NCBI GenBank assembly: GCA_040878035.1
Contig: JBBDMX010000030.1
Span: 62,001-126,000, forward strand
Origin: JBBDMX01 sp040878035
Lineage (GTDB): Bacteria > Planctomycetota > Phycisphaerae > Phycisphaerales > Phycisphaeraceae
Length of the DNA: 64,000 nt
Direction of reading: 5' to 3'
The notes under the pieces are model-generated. The model saw only the letters and a list, made by a program, of their open reading frames with translations, had not been told where the DNA came from and did not search any database. This document shows, piece by piece, positions 16,724 to 24,158 of the stretch (positions are counted from its first letter, which is position 1; every line of letters starts with the position of its first letter). Position numbers and translations under genes: made by a program.

Positions 16724-17515
16724 ATGCTCAAGATCATTCGTTCCCGGCTCCAGCAGGGCCATCGCACCATCAAGTACCCCGATGGCCCCGCGCCGCCGAC
16801 GCCGGATCGGTTTCGCGGCCGGCCGAATATCGACGCGGCCAAGTGCCCCCAGGGCTGTCACGCCTGCGCCCAGGTCTGCCCGACCCACGCGATCACCGTG
16901 ACGGATAAGGTGCGCATCGACTTGGGCGCCTGTCTCTTCTGCACCGATTGCGTCAAGGCCTGCCCGGAACAGGCCATTGCCTACACCACCGATTACCGCC
17001 TTGCCGTTCGTCAACGCAACGATCTGATCATTGATCAGGACCAGCAGGCGCTCAAACTCGCGGCCGCGCTGGACACGAAGCTCAAGCGAATGTTCGGCCG
17101 GTCGCTGAAACTGCGGCAGGTCAGCGCCGGCGGCTGCAACGCCTGTGAGGCCGACGTGAACGTGCTCAATACGGTGGGCTGGGACCTGAGCCGATTTGGC
17201 ATCCAGGTCGTCGCGTCGCCGCGTCACGCCGATGGCCTCCTGATCACCGGCCCCGTGACCCAGAACATGAAGCTGGCGCTGAAGAAAACCTATGACGCGG
17301 TGCCCGAGCCGAAAATCGTCATCGCCGTCGGGGCGTGTGCGATCGCAGGCGGACCCTACATCGACCACCCGCAGGTCAACAACGGAGCCGACGCGGTCGT
17401 GCCGGTGGACCTCTACATCCCCGGCTGCCCGCCTCATCCGCTCACCATTCTCGACGGGCTGCTCCGCCTGCTCGGGCGCGTCGAAGATGGCAGCCGTCCC
17501 CTACCCGCGACGTGA
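16724..17515 (+). CDS. Ferredoxin-NuoB/HycG fusion, small redox subunit of Ehr-type complex
   Basis: The product is 263 residues. Residues about 40-95 form a two-cluster ferredoxin domain, with CPQGCHACAQVCP (first cluster; spacing CxxxCxxCxxxCP) and CLFCTDCVKACP (second). From about residue 125 it is the NuoB/hydrogenase small subunit, with GGCNACEAD, VGACAIAGG and PGCPPHP supplying the four cysteines of the proximal [4Fe-4S] cluster. In hydrogenase-4 these are two separate proteins (HyfH and HyfI). The start ATG at 16724 follows AGGGAATCTCTTT at good spacing. It passes electrons between a soluble partner and the large subunit. It is the last gene of the complex operon. Confidence 0.92.
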   Translation: MLKIIRSRLQQGHRTIKYPDGPAPPTPDRFRGRPNIDAAKCPQGCHACAQVCPTHAITVTDKVRIDLGACLFCTDCVKACPEQAIAYTTDYRLAVRQRNDLIIDQDQQALKLAAALDTKLKRMFGRSLKLRQVSAGGCNACEADVNVLNTVGWDLSRFGIQVVASPRHADGLLITGPVTQNMKLALKKTYDAVPEPKIVIAVGACAIAGGPYIDHPQVNNGADAVVPVDLYIPGCPPHPLTILDGLLRLLGRVEDGSRPLPAT

Positions 17516-17602
17516 CCTCGCTTCGTTTGGGCCGTTGCACTTGGGAACCGAATCTACTAGCTTTCTCCAAGACCATCAACACCACCACAAGGCGAACCGC
17601 AA

Positions 17603-18433
17603 ATGGGCAAGTCTTCACTTCGCGTCTGGCATGTCGGCAACTGGTGCGCCCATTGGGGCAACGAGTTTCGCGAATCCGCGTTCCGCTCCTCGATCAAAGA
17701 CTTCGAGGTGCTCAACTACGCGAAATTCCTGGTGCGCGCCTTGGAGAAGATTCCCGGCACGGAGGTCAGTTCCATCCCGTCGTGGGAGCTGTACCACATG
17801 TCTCCCGCGCAGTTTGATGAACGATTGAAGTGGGCCACCACGATCATCTTCGGCGATGTCGAAACGCAATCGTTGCACCTGAACCCATCGTTCTTTCAGA
17901 ATCAGTTCAGCAGTGAGGCGGTCACGTTCCCTGACCGGTTCGACATTCTCAAGCAATGGGTGACCCGCGGCGGTCATTTTCACATGAACGGCGGCTGGTT
18001 CAGCTTCGCCGGACACCAGGGCTACGGCGGCTGGAACCGCAGCCGCTGGCAGAAGGACACAGCCGAGCGCGTCTTGCCCGTCGAGTGTCTTGACGGCGAC
18101 GACCTGATCGAGTCCACCGCGTCCTTCGAAGTGCGGACCACCGATGCCAAGCATCCGGCCGTGCGCGGCGTGGACTGGTCGACGGTGCCCCCGATTCTGG
18201 GCTTCAACGAAACCCACCGATCGCCCGGCGGCAATGTCATCGTGGAAATCCGCAACGGAACCAGTTGGTATCCGCTTCTGGCCGAGCGACCTGTCGGGCG
18301 CGGCCGCTGCACCGCCTGGACCACCGGCGCCAGCCCGCACTGGGGCATCAACTTCATGAAGTGGGATCACTACGATCGCTTCTGGAAGCAGCTCTTTGCC
18401 CCGGCGCCCGTCCGCAAGGGCACGCGCGGATGA
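17603..18433 (+). CDS. Putative class I glutamine amidotransferase-like protein (PF07090/DUF1355 type)
   Basis: The product is 276 residues and cytosolic (no signal peptide). The pattern TTIIFGDVET, a central glycine-rich RGGHFHMNGGWFSFAG, a later VLPVECLDGDD, and a C-terminal GRGRCTAWTTGASPHWG matches the GATase1-like family. The family resembles ThuA-type proteins and generally lacks a demonstrated reaction. No classic G-x-C-x-G elbow is seen. It is followed three bases later by an AGE-family epimerase gene, so the two are probably co-translated and may act on the same sugar. The family assignment is from memory of the motif pattern. Confidence 0.75.
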   Translation: MGKSSLRVWHVGNWCAHWGNEFRESAFRSSIKDFEVLNYAKFLVRALEKIPGTEVSSIPSWELYHMSPAQFDERLKWATTIIFGDVETQSLHLNPSFFQNQFSSEAVTFPDRFDILKQWVTRGGHFHMNGGWFSFAGHQGYGGWNRSRWQKDTAERVLPVECLDGDDLIESTASFEVRTTDAKHPAVRGVDWSTVPPILGFNETHRSPGGNVIVEIRNGTSWYPLLAERPVGRGRCTAWTTGASPHWGINFMKWDHYDRFWKQLFAPAPVRKGTRG

Positions 18434-18436
18434 CCG

Positions 18437-19636
18437 ATGACCATCAGCGACGGAAACATCCCGGCTCCACAACTGCGCGCGGTGCGTGACCGCTACCACG
18501 GGTTGTTGTTCGCGGATGTGGTCCCGTGGTGGTTGCGCCATGCTCGTGACGAGGAACAGGGCGGCTACTTCAACTGCCTCAACCGGGACGGAACACCCTA
18601 TACCAGTGAGAAATACTTCTGGCCCACAGCCCGGCAAGTGTGGTTCTTCAGCCACCTCTACCGTCACCACGAGGCCCGGCCCGAGTGGCTCGCCCACGCC
18701 CGGCATGGGTTTGATTTTCTCGACCGGTACGGCTTCGCGTCCGACGGCAAGATGTATTTCCGCACCGGCCGAGCCGGTGAACCGCGTGCGACCTGCCTGA
18801 GTCTGTACACCGAATGTTTCGCGGCCATGGCCTATGCCGCGTTCGGCGCCGCCACGGGCCAGGCCGGCCACGTGCGCCGGGCGGTCCAGATGTTCCAGCG
18901 CATCCTGCCGCGCCTGGGCAAGCCAACCGACACCCCCTTGCTTGGCTATCCGATACTGGCCGAGTTTCACCTTCACGCCCACGACATGATTCGCCTGACG
19001 GTGGCGGAGGTGCTCTTCGACGTGACCGGCGAGCGGTTGTGGCGCGACGAATCGGTGCGATCCGTCGAGTCCATTCTCACGCGCCATTGGCATCCGCAAC
19101 TTGATGCGTTGTTGGAGCAGGTCAGCCCGGTGGGCAAGCCCATGCTGGACCTGCCCGAAGCGCGGTTGGTGCACCCGGGCCATGCGCTCGAGTCGGCATG
19201 GATGATCCTGGAAGTCGCCTTGGCGGAACATCGCGAGGACTGGGTCGCCGCCGCCGTGGCCATCATCCGCAGCAGTTACCGGCGGGGCTGGGACAACGAA
19301 TTGGGCGGTCTGCGCTACTTGATGAACCTGGACGGGTCGCCCGCGCACGCGCTGGAGGCCGACTGCAAGTTGCTCTGGCCGCAATGCGAAGCCTTGTACG
19401 CCACGTTCCTGGGCTGGAAGGCGACCGGCGCCGCGGACCTGCGCGGGTTCTACGAGCAAATCGAGCAGTACCTGCTGGCGCATTTTCGCGACCCGGAGCA
19501 CGGCGAATTTTTCGGGTATCTCAACCGCGACGGCAGCCCGATCTTCACCGCCAAGGCTAACGGCTGGGAAGGCTGCTTCCACTTGCCCAGGGTCTTGTTC
19601 CGCATGTACCAGGCCGCGAGAGGCTTGAATCAATGA
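18437..19636 (+). CDS. AGE-family sugar epimerase/isomerase
   Basis: The product is 399 residues, the usual length of N-acylglucosamine 2-epimerase/mannose isomerase proteins, which have an (alpha/alpha)6 barrel and interconvert C2 epimers or aldose-ketose pairs. Family motifs are GGYFNCLNRDG near the N-terminus, KYFWPTARQVWFFSHLYR, VHPGHALESAWM (conserved catalytic-region His and Glu), HALEADCKLLWPQCEAL, and GEFFGYLNRDG with GCFHLPR at the end. The start ATG follows the preceding stop by three bases. The sugar used is not readable from the sequence. Confidence 0.88.
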   Translation: MTISDGNIPAPQLRAVRDRYHGLLFADVVPWWLRHARDEEQGGYFNCLNRDGTPYTSEKYFWPTARQVWFFSHLYRHHEARPEWLAHARHGFDFLDRYGFASDGKMYFRTGRAGEPRATCLSLYTECFAAMAYAAFGAATGQAGHVRRAVQMFQRILPRLGKPTDTPLLGYPILAEFHLHAHDMIRLTVAEVLFDVTGERLWRDESVRSVESILTRHWHPQLDALLEQVSPVGKPMLDLPEARLVHPGHALESAWMILEVALAEHREDWVAAAVAIIRSSYRRGWDNELGGLRYLMNLDGSPAHALEADCKLLWPQCEALYATFLGWKATGAADLRGFYEQIEQYLLAHFRDPEHGEFFGYLNRDGSPIFTAKANGWEGCFHLPRVLFRMYQAARGLNQ

Positions 19637-20049
19637 CCCCGACGGGGTCTGTACCCCCCGCGATTTACCGCATAAAAACGGGGGTTCCGGGAAAAGCGAC
19701 GCAGAATCCGGCGCGCCCGCCGCATTATCCACAACCCCGGACCCCCTGGCAACCTGGCTGGATGCCTGCCCGGTCCGGCTGGACCCGGCCACCCGCGCCC
19801 GTGTGCTGGCTGCCATTGACGAACGCTAGGCCACCAAGGCAAGGACGCCCAACCATGACCATCCCACCGTCACCAAACGGGCGCTTGGCTCTTCCCTGCA
19901 CAACAGGGGCGGCGACTAACGGACGCGACACCGGCGGACAGCCCGAGCATCACCCAGGGAGACAAGACGCGCCACGGCCAGCCGTAGGCCAGCGACAAGC
20001 CCGCTGGCGTTTCGCAGCCGTGCCCTTTTTTTAGGTGGCGACTTAACCG
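19637..20049. other. Accessory-region spacer with gene remnants
   Basis: No complete gene is seen. A frame with no convincing start ends at 19829 and gives LATWLDACPVRLDPATRAR and a few more residues; this looks like the C-terminal tail of an accessory gene. At 19855 an ATG opens a 59-residue frame. Its first 43 bp of context (19838-19880) repeat, at roughly 80% identity, the start region of the gene at 20384, and the frame then decays into low-complexity coding ending with VPFF. The stretch is best read as decayed and duplicated sequence. Confidence 0.45.
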
Positions 20050-20415
20050 ATGAGCGCAAAATCCGGTTTGTCACGATTGCAGCGCGAATTAATCCGCCGG
20101 ATTCACGCCGACGGCAACCCATTTTCGCGCAAAAATAGCGGCAGCCGATCCGAAGCCCCCTCACGTTCCCGCGCCCTGCGCCGTCTGGAACAGCGCGGCC
20201 TGGTGCGGCGGCACAACCCCAATGGCCGCACAATCCGCGTGCTACTGACCGACGCCGGCACCGCATGCGCCCAATGGGTAGTAGACAAACCCACGTTGGC
20301 GGAGACCATCGAGCGATTCCGACGGGAGCGTGCCGAATCAGAACTTCGGTCACACGTCATAACAACGGCAAGGAAGCCAAGCCATGACATCATCACCGTC
20401 ACCAAACGGCTCTAA
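20050..20415 (+). CDS. Small winged-helix (MarR-like) putative DNA-binding protein
   Basis: The product is 121 residues. Residues about 10-75 read as a winged helix (LQRELIRRIHADGNPFSRK, then SRSRALRRLEQRGLVRRHNP and the wing-like GRTIRVLLTDAG), as in MarR/PadR regulators. It is very basic. The last 32 bp overlap the next gene in a different frame. It lies in an accessory island, so a mobile-element regulator is possible; the target is unknown. Confidence 0.5.
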   Translation: MSAKSGLSRLQRELIRRIHADGNPFSRKNSGSRSEAPSRSRALRRLEQRGLVRRHNPNGRTIRVLLTDAGTACAQWVVDKPTLAETIERFRRERAESELRSHVITTARKPSHDIITVTKRL

Positions 20416-20782
20416 CGGCGCATCCGGGGGCGGACGCGACGCCGGCGGACGATTCGCGCGCGGCAACCCTGGCGGACCCGGCAACCCTCACGCCGCCCAC
20501 GTAGCCCGCCTACGCTCGGCCCTGCTGGACGCGGTGACCCCGGAGGACGTGCAGGCCGTCGCCGCCGCGCTGCTGGCCCAGGCCAAGCAAGGCGACGTGA
20601 TGGCGGTCCGTGAACTGCTCAACCGGCTGCTGGGCCAGTCGCCGGTATCGGTCAAGGCGGAAGTGAGCAGCCCCGTCGCGCCGATTGCGGCGGATGTGGC
20701 GGCGCTCAAGACGCTGCCACCGGAGGAACTGGCCCTGTTGGAAAAGGTGCTTGCCAAGTTGGAGGCCGGCCGGCTTGGTTGA
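20384..20782 (+). CDS. DUF5681-like small accessory protein
   Basis: The product is 132 residues. The N-terminus has a Gly/Asn/Pro-rich motif, GGRFARGNPGGPGNPHA, typical of DUF5681-like proteins found in prophage-like islands. A helical part follows (VTPEDVQAVAAALLAQAKQG, then VRELLNRLLGQSP) and an acidic-helical tail. Some relatives lie next to terminase genes, but no terminase is recognisable here. The start region is repeated upstream at 19838-19880. Confidence 0.65.
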   Translation: MTSSPSPNGSNGASGGGRDAGGRFARGNPGGPGNPHAAHVARLRSALLDAVTPEDVQAVAAALLAQAKQGDVMAVRELLNRLLGQSPVSVKAEVSSPVAPIAADVAALKTLPPEELALLEKVLAKLEAGRLG

Positions 20783-20904
20783 CGTCTTGAAACGGGCCAA
20801 GTCGCACGCCGAGTTATCGGTCTACCGGCTGCACCCGCGAAGGAGAGGCGATTGACCACGACGCGACAAAATGGCGCCACACCCGACCGCCGCAACCCCG
20901 GTTC

Positions 20905-21195
20905 ATGCCTGGGGGGTGGCGGGGGGGGCCGCCCTGGGGCGAGTTGCTCACCAATCCGAAGCACTACCGCGCTGACATGGTTCTGATTGCCCAAGCTGCG
21001 CGAGAAGGCTGGCCCGTCCCCGCCCAAACCAAGCACCGCCTGGTCGAGCGGGTAGCGGCATTATTGAGCAACCCTTCCTGGCGCGTTCGGCTGCGTGCCA
21101 TCAAAACTTTGCTGGCCATGGACGGCGGCGGATCGGCGGATGGCCGGGGCGACGCCGGCGTTGGTCTGGCCGGCCGGCGGTGGCGAAGCGAATAA
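20905..21195 (+). CDS. Hypothetical small protein of the accessory island
   Basis: The product is 96 residues from the first in-frame ATG. The frame is open further upstream, so the true start is uncertain. Between this gene and the preceding one a short frame ending in HPRRRGD (stop near 20854) could be a further small peptide. The core, PKHYRADMVLIAQAAREGWP followed by LLSNPSWRVRLRAIKTLLAM, looks like a genuine helical domain, and the C-terminus is low-complexity Gly/Arg. No family is recognised. Confidence 0.4.
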   Translation: MPGGWRGGPPWGELLTNPKHYRADMVLIAQAAREGWPVPAQTKHRLVERVAALLSNPSWRVRLRAIKTLLAMDGGGSADGRGDAGVGLAGRRWRSE

Positions 21196-21358
21196 TCGCC
21201 TGATGAACAGGCATAAAAACCTTGGAAATCCCACTTTATCCGCAACCGATTGTTGCTATGCCATAGGAGCGTGCGCCAGTCGTGCTGGCCTGCTCCCCAA
21301 AATCTGATCCAGATGTTATGAGAGTCCCAACGGGCCCGCAGGGCCAAGGAGACTCTCG

Positions 21359-21496
21359 ATGTCAGGCAAGCGTCATTCAGCGGAACAGGTGATCCAGAAG
21401 CTGCGGGAGTCCGACGCGTTGTTGGCCGGGGGCGCCAGCGTCGGTCAGGTGTGCCAGAGGCTGGAGGGTCAACCACGGCTCAATTCAGAGCAATAG
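21359..21496 (+). pseudogene. IS3-family transposase OrfA, N-terminal fragment
   Basis: MSGKRHSAEQVIQKLRESD and the following LLAGGASVGQVCQRLE match the start of the OrfA helix-turn-helix domain of IS3-family (IS407-like) elements, where it is normally followed by a YYRW-type segment and about 50 more residues. Homology stops after about 36 residues at 21466, and the frame closes at a TAG at 21494. No OrfB is present. The sequence beginning TGATCCAG near 21305 may be the left end of the element. This is a truncated remnant. Confidence 0.7.
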
Positions 21497-21507
21497 AGAA
21501 AAACTTC

Positions 21508-21639
21508 ATGGCGCGACTGGGTAACAAGACGTTTGATGGAGCCCAATTGCGCAATCTGCTGGCCGAACAATACATCGGCCCCGACAACGCAGGTGTCCGG
21601 CACGCTTTGGACCTTTGGCTCAAGAGCGTGGGAATTTGA
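21508..21639 (+). CDS. Small ORF, possible C-terminal remnant of a larger protein
   Basis: A 43-residue frame starts MARLGNKTFDGAQLRNLLAE and ends ALDLWLKSVGI. The same frame is open upstream across the IS3 junction without a convincing start. Its compositional quality and position right before the next gene suggest the 3' end of a larger gene cut by the insertion, perhaps a toxin domain next to its immunity gene, but nothing proves this. Confidence 0.35.
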   Translation: MARLGNKTFDGAQLRNLLAEQYIGPDNAGVRHALDLWLKSVGI

Positions 21640-21641
21640 CG

Positions 21642-21719
21642 ATGAAAAAGATAGTACAAGTAGATGGAATCCAAAAGGAGTACGCGCCTCCGGAGCTCTG
21701 GGAGAAGCTTTATGCCTAG
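21642..21719 (+). CDS. 25-residue ORF in frame with the following gene
   Basis: The frame starts MKKIVQVDGIQKEYAPPELW and closes at TAG 21717-21719. The codon directly after the TAG is the GTG of the following 275-residue frame, so both lie in one continuous reading frame interrupted by a single amber codon. It is probably the true N-terminus of that protein, with a nonsense mutation. Confidence 0.4.
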   Translation: MKKIVQVDGIQKEYAPPELWEKLYA

Positions 21720-22547
21720 GTGCCAGAGGCGAAGGATATGCCATGGGGGGCGTATTCATTCAGTTGCAGCCTTGCGACGAACGACCCACGCGTGCCTAAA
21801 TTACTGGGAATACTCAATGACGCGGGGTGGGAGCGACAGTGGAGCGGCCTCTATGCTGCCAATCGCTACCAGTACGCCATAGGCCACCGCTACGACGCCC
21901 AGGACTTCGAGGCCTGCGAGTTGCTTCAGACGTACTCGGCCCAACCTACCGAAGACCTTGATACCGGGTGGGGGCAGGAGGGCAAGCTCAGGATCGAATA
22001 CCGGGATTTGCGCAAGAAGGCCAAACGACGCATGGCCTTGGGCATCGGATCTGTCATACTCGTCTCCGCGTCCATGCGCAAGATGATCGAAGATTCACAA
22101 CTCGGGCACGCCAGATTCCGGCCAACGCTATTGGAGAACACCCAGGAATCCCTGGAGGGGAGGGTCCACCAACTGCTGCCTTGGTCCAAGGCGCCCGATG
22201 GGCCGTGGTGGGAACTGACCAGCGATGTGGTGCTGCCGCCCGTGACGGAACGAACGCCCCTGGAGGACAAGGATGGGAAGCCGGTCAAGCCCGACTTTTC
22301 TAGCGGCTGCTGGGAGGCCCCCGTGAACTTCGAGATTGGTCACCTGCATTACGCCCGCTCGGCGTTGAAGAAGCTGCCCAGGTTCGACATCGCCCTGACC
22401 CATGAGCATTGGAGCAACGGTCACTTTCCGGCCGACCCCTTCGGCTGGTTGCAGCGCCGCATCGTCTCGCAACGGTTCTATCGCTTCGCTGTCGAGCACA
22501 AGCTCAAGGTTGATTTCCGACCGGTAGAGATCGACGAGGACCTCTAG
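21720..22547 (+). CDS. Hypothetical protein, immunity-protein-like context
   Basis: The product is 275 residues from GTG (ATG 21738 is another candidate). It has no signal peptide or membrane helix. The middle contains SVILVSASMRKMIEDSQLGH and WWELTSDVVLPPV. The end has FYRFAVEHKLKVDFRPVEI, a layout like that of some predicted immunity proteins of polymorphic-toxin systems (the myxobacterial double-CXXCG kind), but the CxxC pairs are absent. No ribosome-binding site is well placed for GTG 21720, which supports the idea that translation originally began at 21642. The function is unknown. Confidence 0.55.
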   Translation: MPEAKDMPWGAYSFSCSLATNDPRVPKLLGILNDAGWERQWSGLYAANRYQYAIGHRYDAQDFEACELLQTYSAQPTEDLDTGWGQEGKLRIEYRDLRKKAKRRMALGIGSVILVSASMRKMIEDSQLGHARFRPTLLENTQESLEGRVHQLLPWSKAPDGPWWELTSDVVLPPVTERTPLEDKDGKPVKPDFSSGCWEAPVNFEIGHLHYARSALKKLPRFDIALTHEHWSNGHFPADPFGWLQRRIVSQRFYRFAVEHKLKVDFRPVEIDEDL

Positions 22548-23210
22548 CGAATCACGAACGACATCCCGCTCTTTGACAACTACAGAACTGGTTTCCGCTT
22601 CCCGACCCGGACTCGCTCTTGGTGACCGGCGAGCACCCGGTGAGGCTGATAGGGCTGCGGTGGTGGTGTATGTCGCTTCCTGAATCAGTCAACACAGTCA
22701 TTTGACGGTGTTCCATGATCATCGCGGGGGCTTCGCCGCCAGCCCGCCGCACCCCTCGGCTCCCCCCTGGAAGGGCTGTGGCCAGTGATGCACGATGGTC
22801 GCCGCCGGCGATGGCGGCGGCAAGCCGAGAGCGCCACGACGGTGCGGAAAACGGCATGAGGGAACGTCAAGAGTGAGATGATGCCGGATGAGCATTTGGA
22901 CCACTTCTCGCCGCCCGATGTCAGCCTGCCTGTTTGCGAAAGGTGAATTTCACGTCCGAACCGGTTGAGAGGGGCTGCACCGACCCAGCATGGGTATGCA
23001 CTGCTATGGGACCCTGTCGCTTGAATGGCCGGGTGCAGCCGCGTTCTTAGCCTGTCCTGCGTCGGTAGCTGAACTCGACCTGCCGCAGGGCTTGAGCAGG
23101 AATATCGCCGGTCACCCCGATTGTCCGCTTCCGCTTCGGGCACCGTTGGCGCCTCATTTCGTTTCAATCTTGTCGCCGGGCCAGTGAACTGGCGGCGCCG
23201 ATGGCTGCGT
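22548..23210. other. Gap without recognisable gene
   Basis: About 660 bp. The long antisense frame here has Arg/Ser-rich, shadow-like composition, and short plus frames lack starts with ribosome-binding sites. The sequence is less regular than the flanking genes and may be decayed mobile-element DNA closing the accessory island. I could not identify its origin. Confidence 0.4.
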
Positions 23211-24152
23211 ATGATTCCCATGATGCTCGATTCCGTGCTCCAGATTGTGGACGCACAGCCGCGCCGATCCGCTATTCAGCGCAGCGGCGACTGGCTGGCG
23301 ACGCGGTTGGCGTGGTCGGTGCTGCGCTGGCCGCGCTGGAGTTGGGTGCATCGCTTCAACCCGCGCTGTCCCAAGGTGGGCGATCTGCTGGGCCTGCACG
23401 GCCGGTGCTTTACAGTCATGGCCGACGATGCCGCCAGGCTCGATGGCCTGTTCGTTCCCGCGAGGCGGGAGGCGCGGCCGCGACTGCCGGTGGTGCTGGC
23501 GCACGGCATCGTCGAGGTCAAGGAGTTGCATGCCCGCCGGGCACGCGAGCTTTCGCAACGCGGTCACGATGTGATCCTCTTTGATACCCGTGCCCACGGA
23601 CGATCGACCGGCCGGCACATCACCTTCGGCGTGCGCGAGCGGCACGATGTCAAGGCCGTCGTCGATCACGCGCAGCGTCAGGGGTGGATCGGCGACAGGG
23701 TCATTGCCATGGGCATGAGCCTGGGCGCGGGCACCATGCTTCAGTATGCGGCGATCGACCCGCGCGTGGTCGGGGTGGTGGCCATCGCCCCGTTTGCGGA
23801 CATGGCCTCGGCGGTGGCGTCGTACCATCGGCTCATCGCGCCGTTTCTGCCCTGGAGTTGGGTTTGCCGGGGCTTTGATAATGCCTGCCGGCAGGCGGGT
23901 TTCGCCATGGCCGAGGCTTCGGCGCTCGAGGCGATGGCGAAGATCAAGGCGCCGCTGCTGGTCGTGGCGGCCGGCCGCGATGTGAATCTCCCGCCAGCAC
24001 AGCATGCCTATCGCCTGGCGCAGGCGGCGGGATGCGACTACTGCCGGGTCCTCACCATCGACGGCGCCACGCATTTCACGCTCTTTCGCCATCGCCAGCC
24101 GGAGATGGACCGAGCCGTGCTGGCGTTCTGCGCGCGGATCAGCGATATATAG
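23211..24152 (+). CDS. Alpha/beta hydrolase
   Basis: The product is 313 residues from ATG 23211; GTG 23184 and ATG 23220 are alternatives. The fold is shown by the oxyanion-loop segment VVLAHGIVEVKE, FDTRAHGRSTG, and the nucleophile elbow GMSLGAGTML (Ser). The acid is in VVAAGRDVNLPP (Asp) and the catalytic His in IDGATHFTLFRH, so the triad is complete. It resembles the BAAT/serine aminopeptidase-like group (family S33/S9-type hydrolases). Its substrate is not readable. It is followed six bases later by the ceramidase-like gene. Confidence 0.85.
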   Translation: MIPMMLDSVLQIVDAQPRRSAIQRSGDWLATRLAWSVLRWPRWSWVHRFNPRCPKVGDLLGLHGRCFTVMADDAARLDGLFVPARREARPRLPVVLAHGIVEVKELHARRARELSQRGHDVILFDTRAHGRSTGRHITFGVRERHDVKAVVDHAQRQGWIGDRVIAMGMSLGAGTMLQYAAIDPRVVGVVAIAPFADMASAVASYHRLIAPFLPWSWVCRGFDNACRQAGFAMAEASALEAMAKIKAPLLVVAAGRDVNLPPAQHAYRLAQAAGCDYCRVLTIDGATHFTLFRHRQPEMDRAVLAFCARISDI

Positions 24153-24158
24153 CCACCG

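Noticed and set aside
17615..19816. 733-residue antisense frame
   Set aside because: It is a shadow of the GATase1-like and AGE-epimerase genes, which have clear families; high G+C keeps antisense frames open.
22685..23221. 178-residue antisense ORF
   Set aside because: Arg/Ser/Pro-rich composition, no start signal and no recognisable domain; the gap probably holds decayed DNA.
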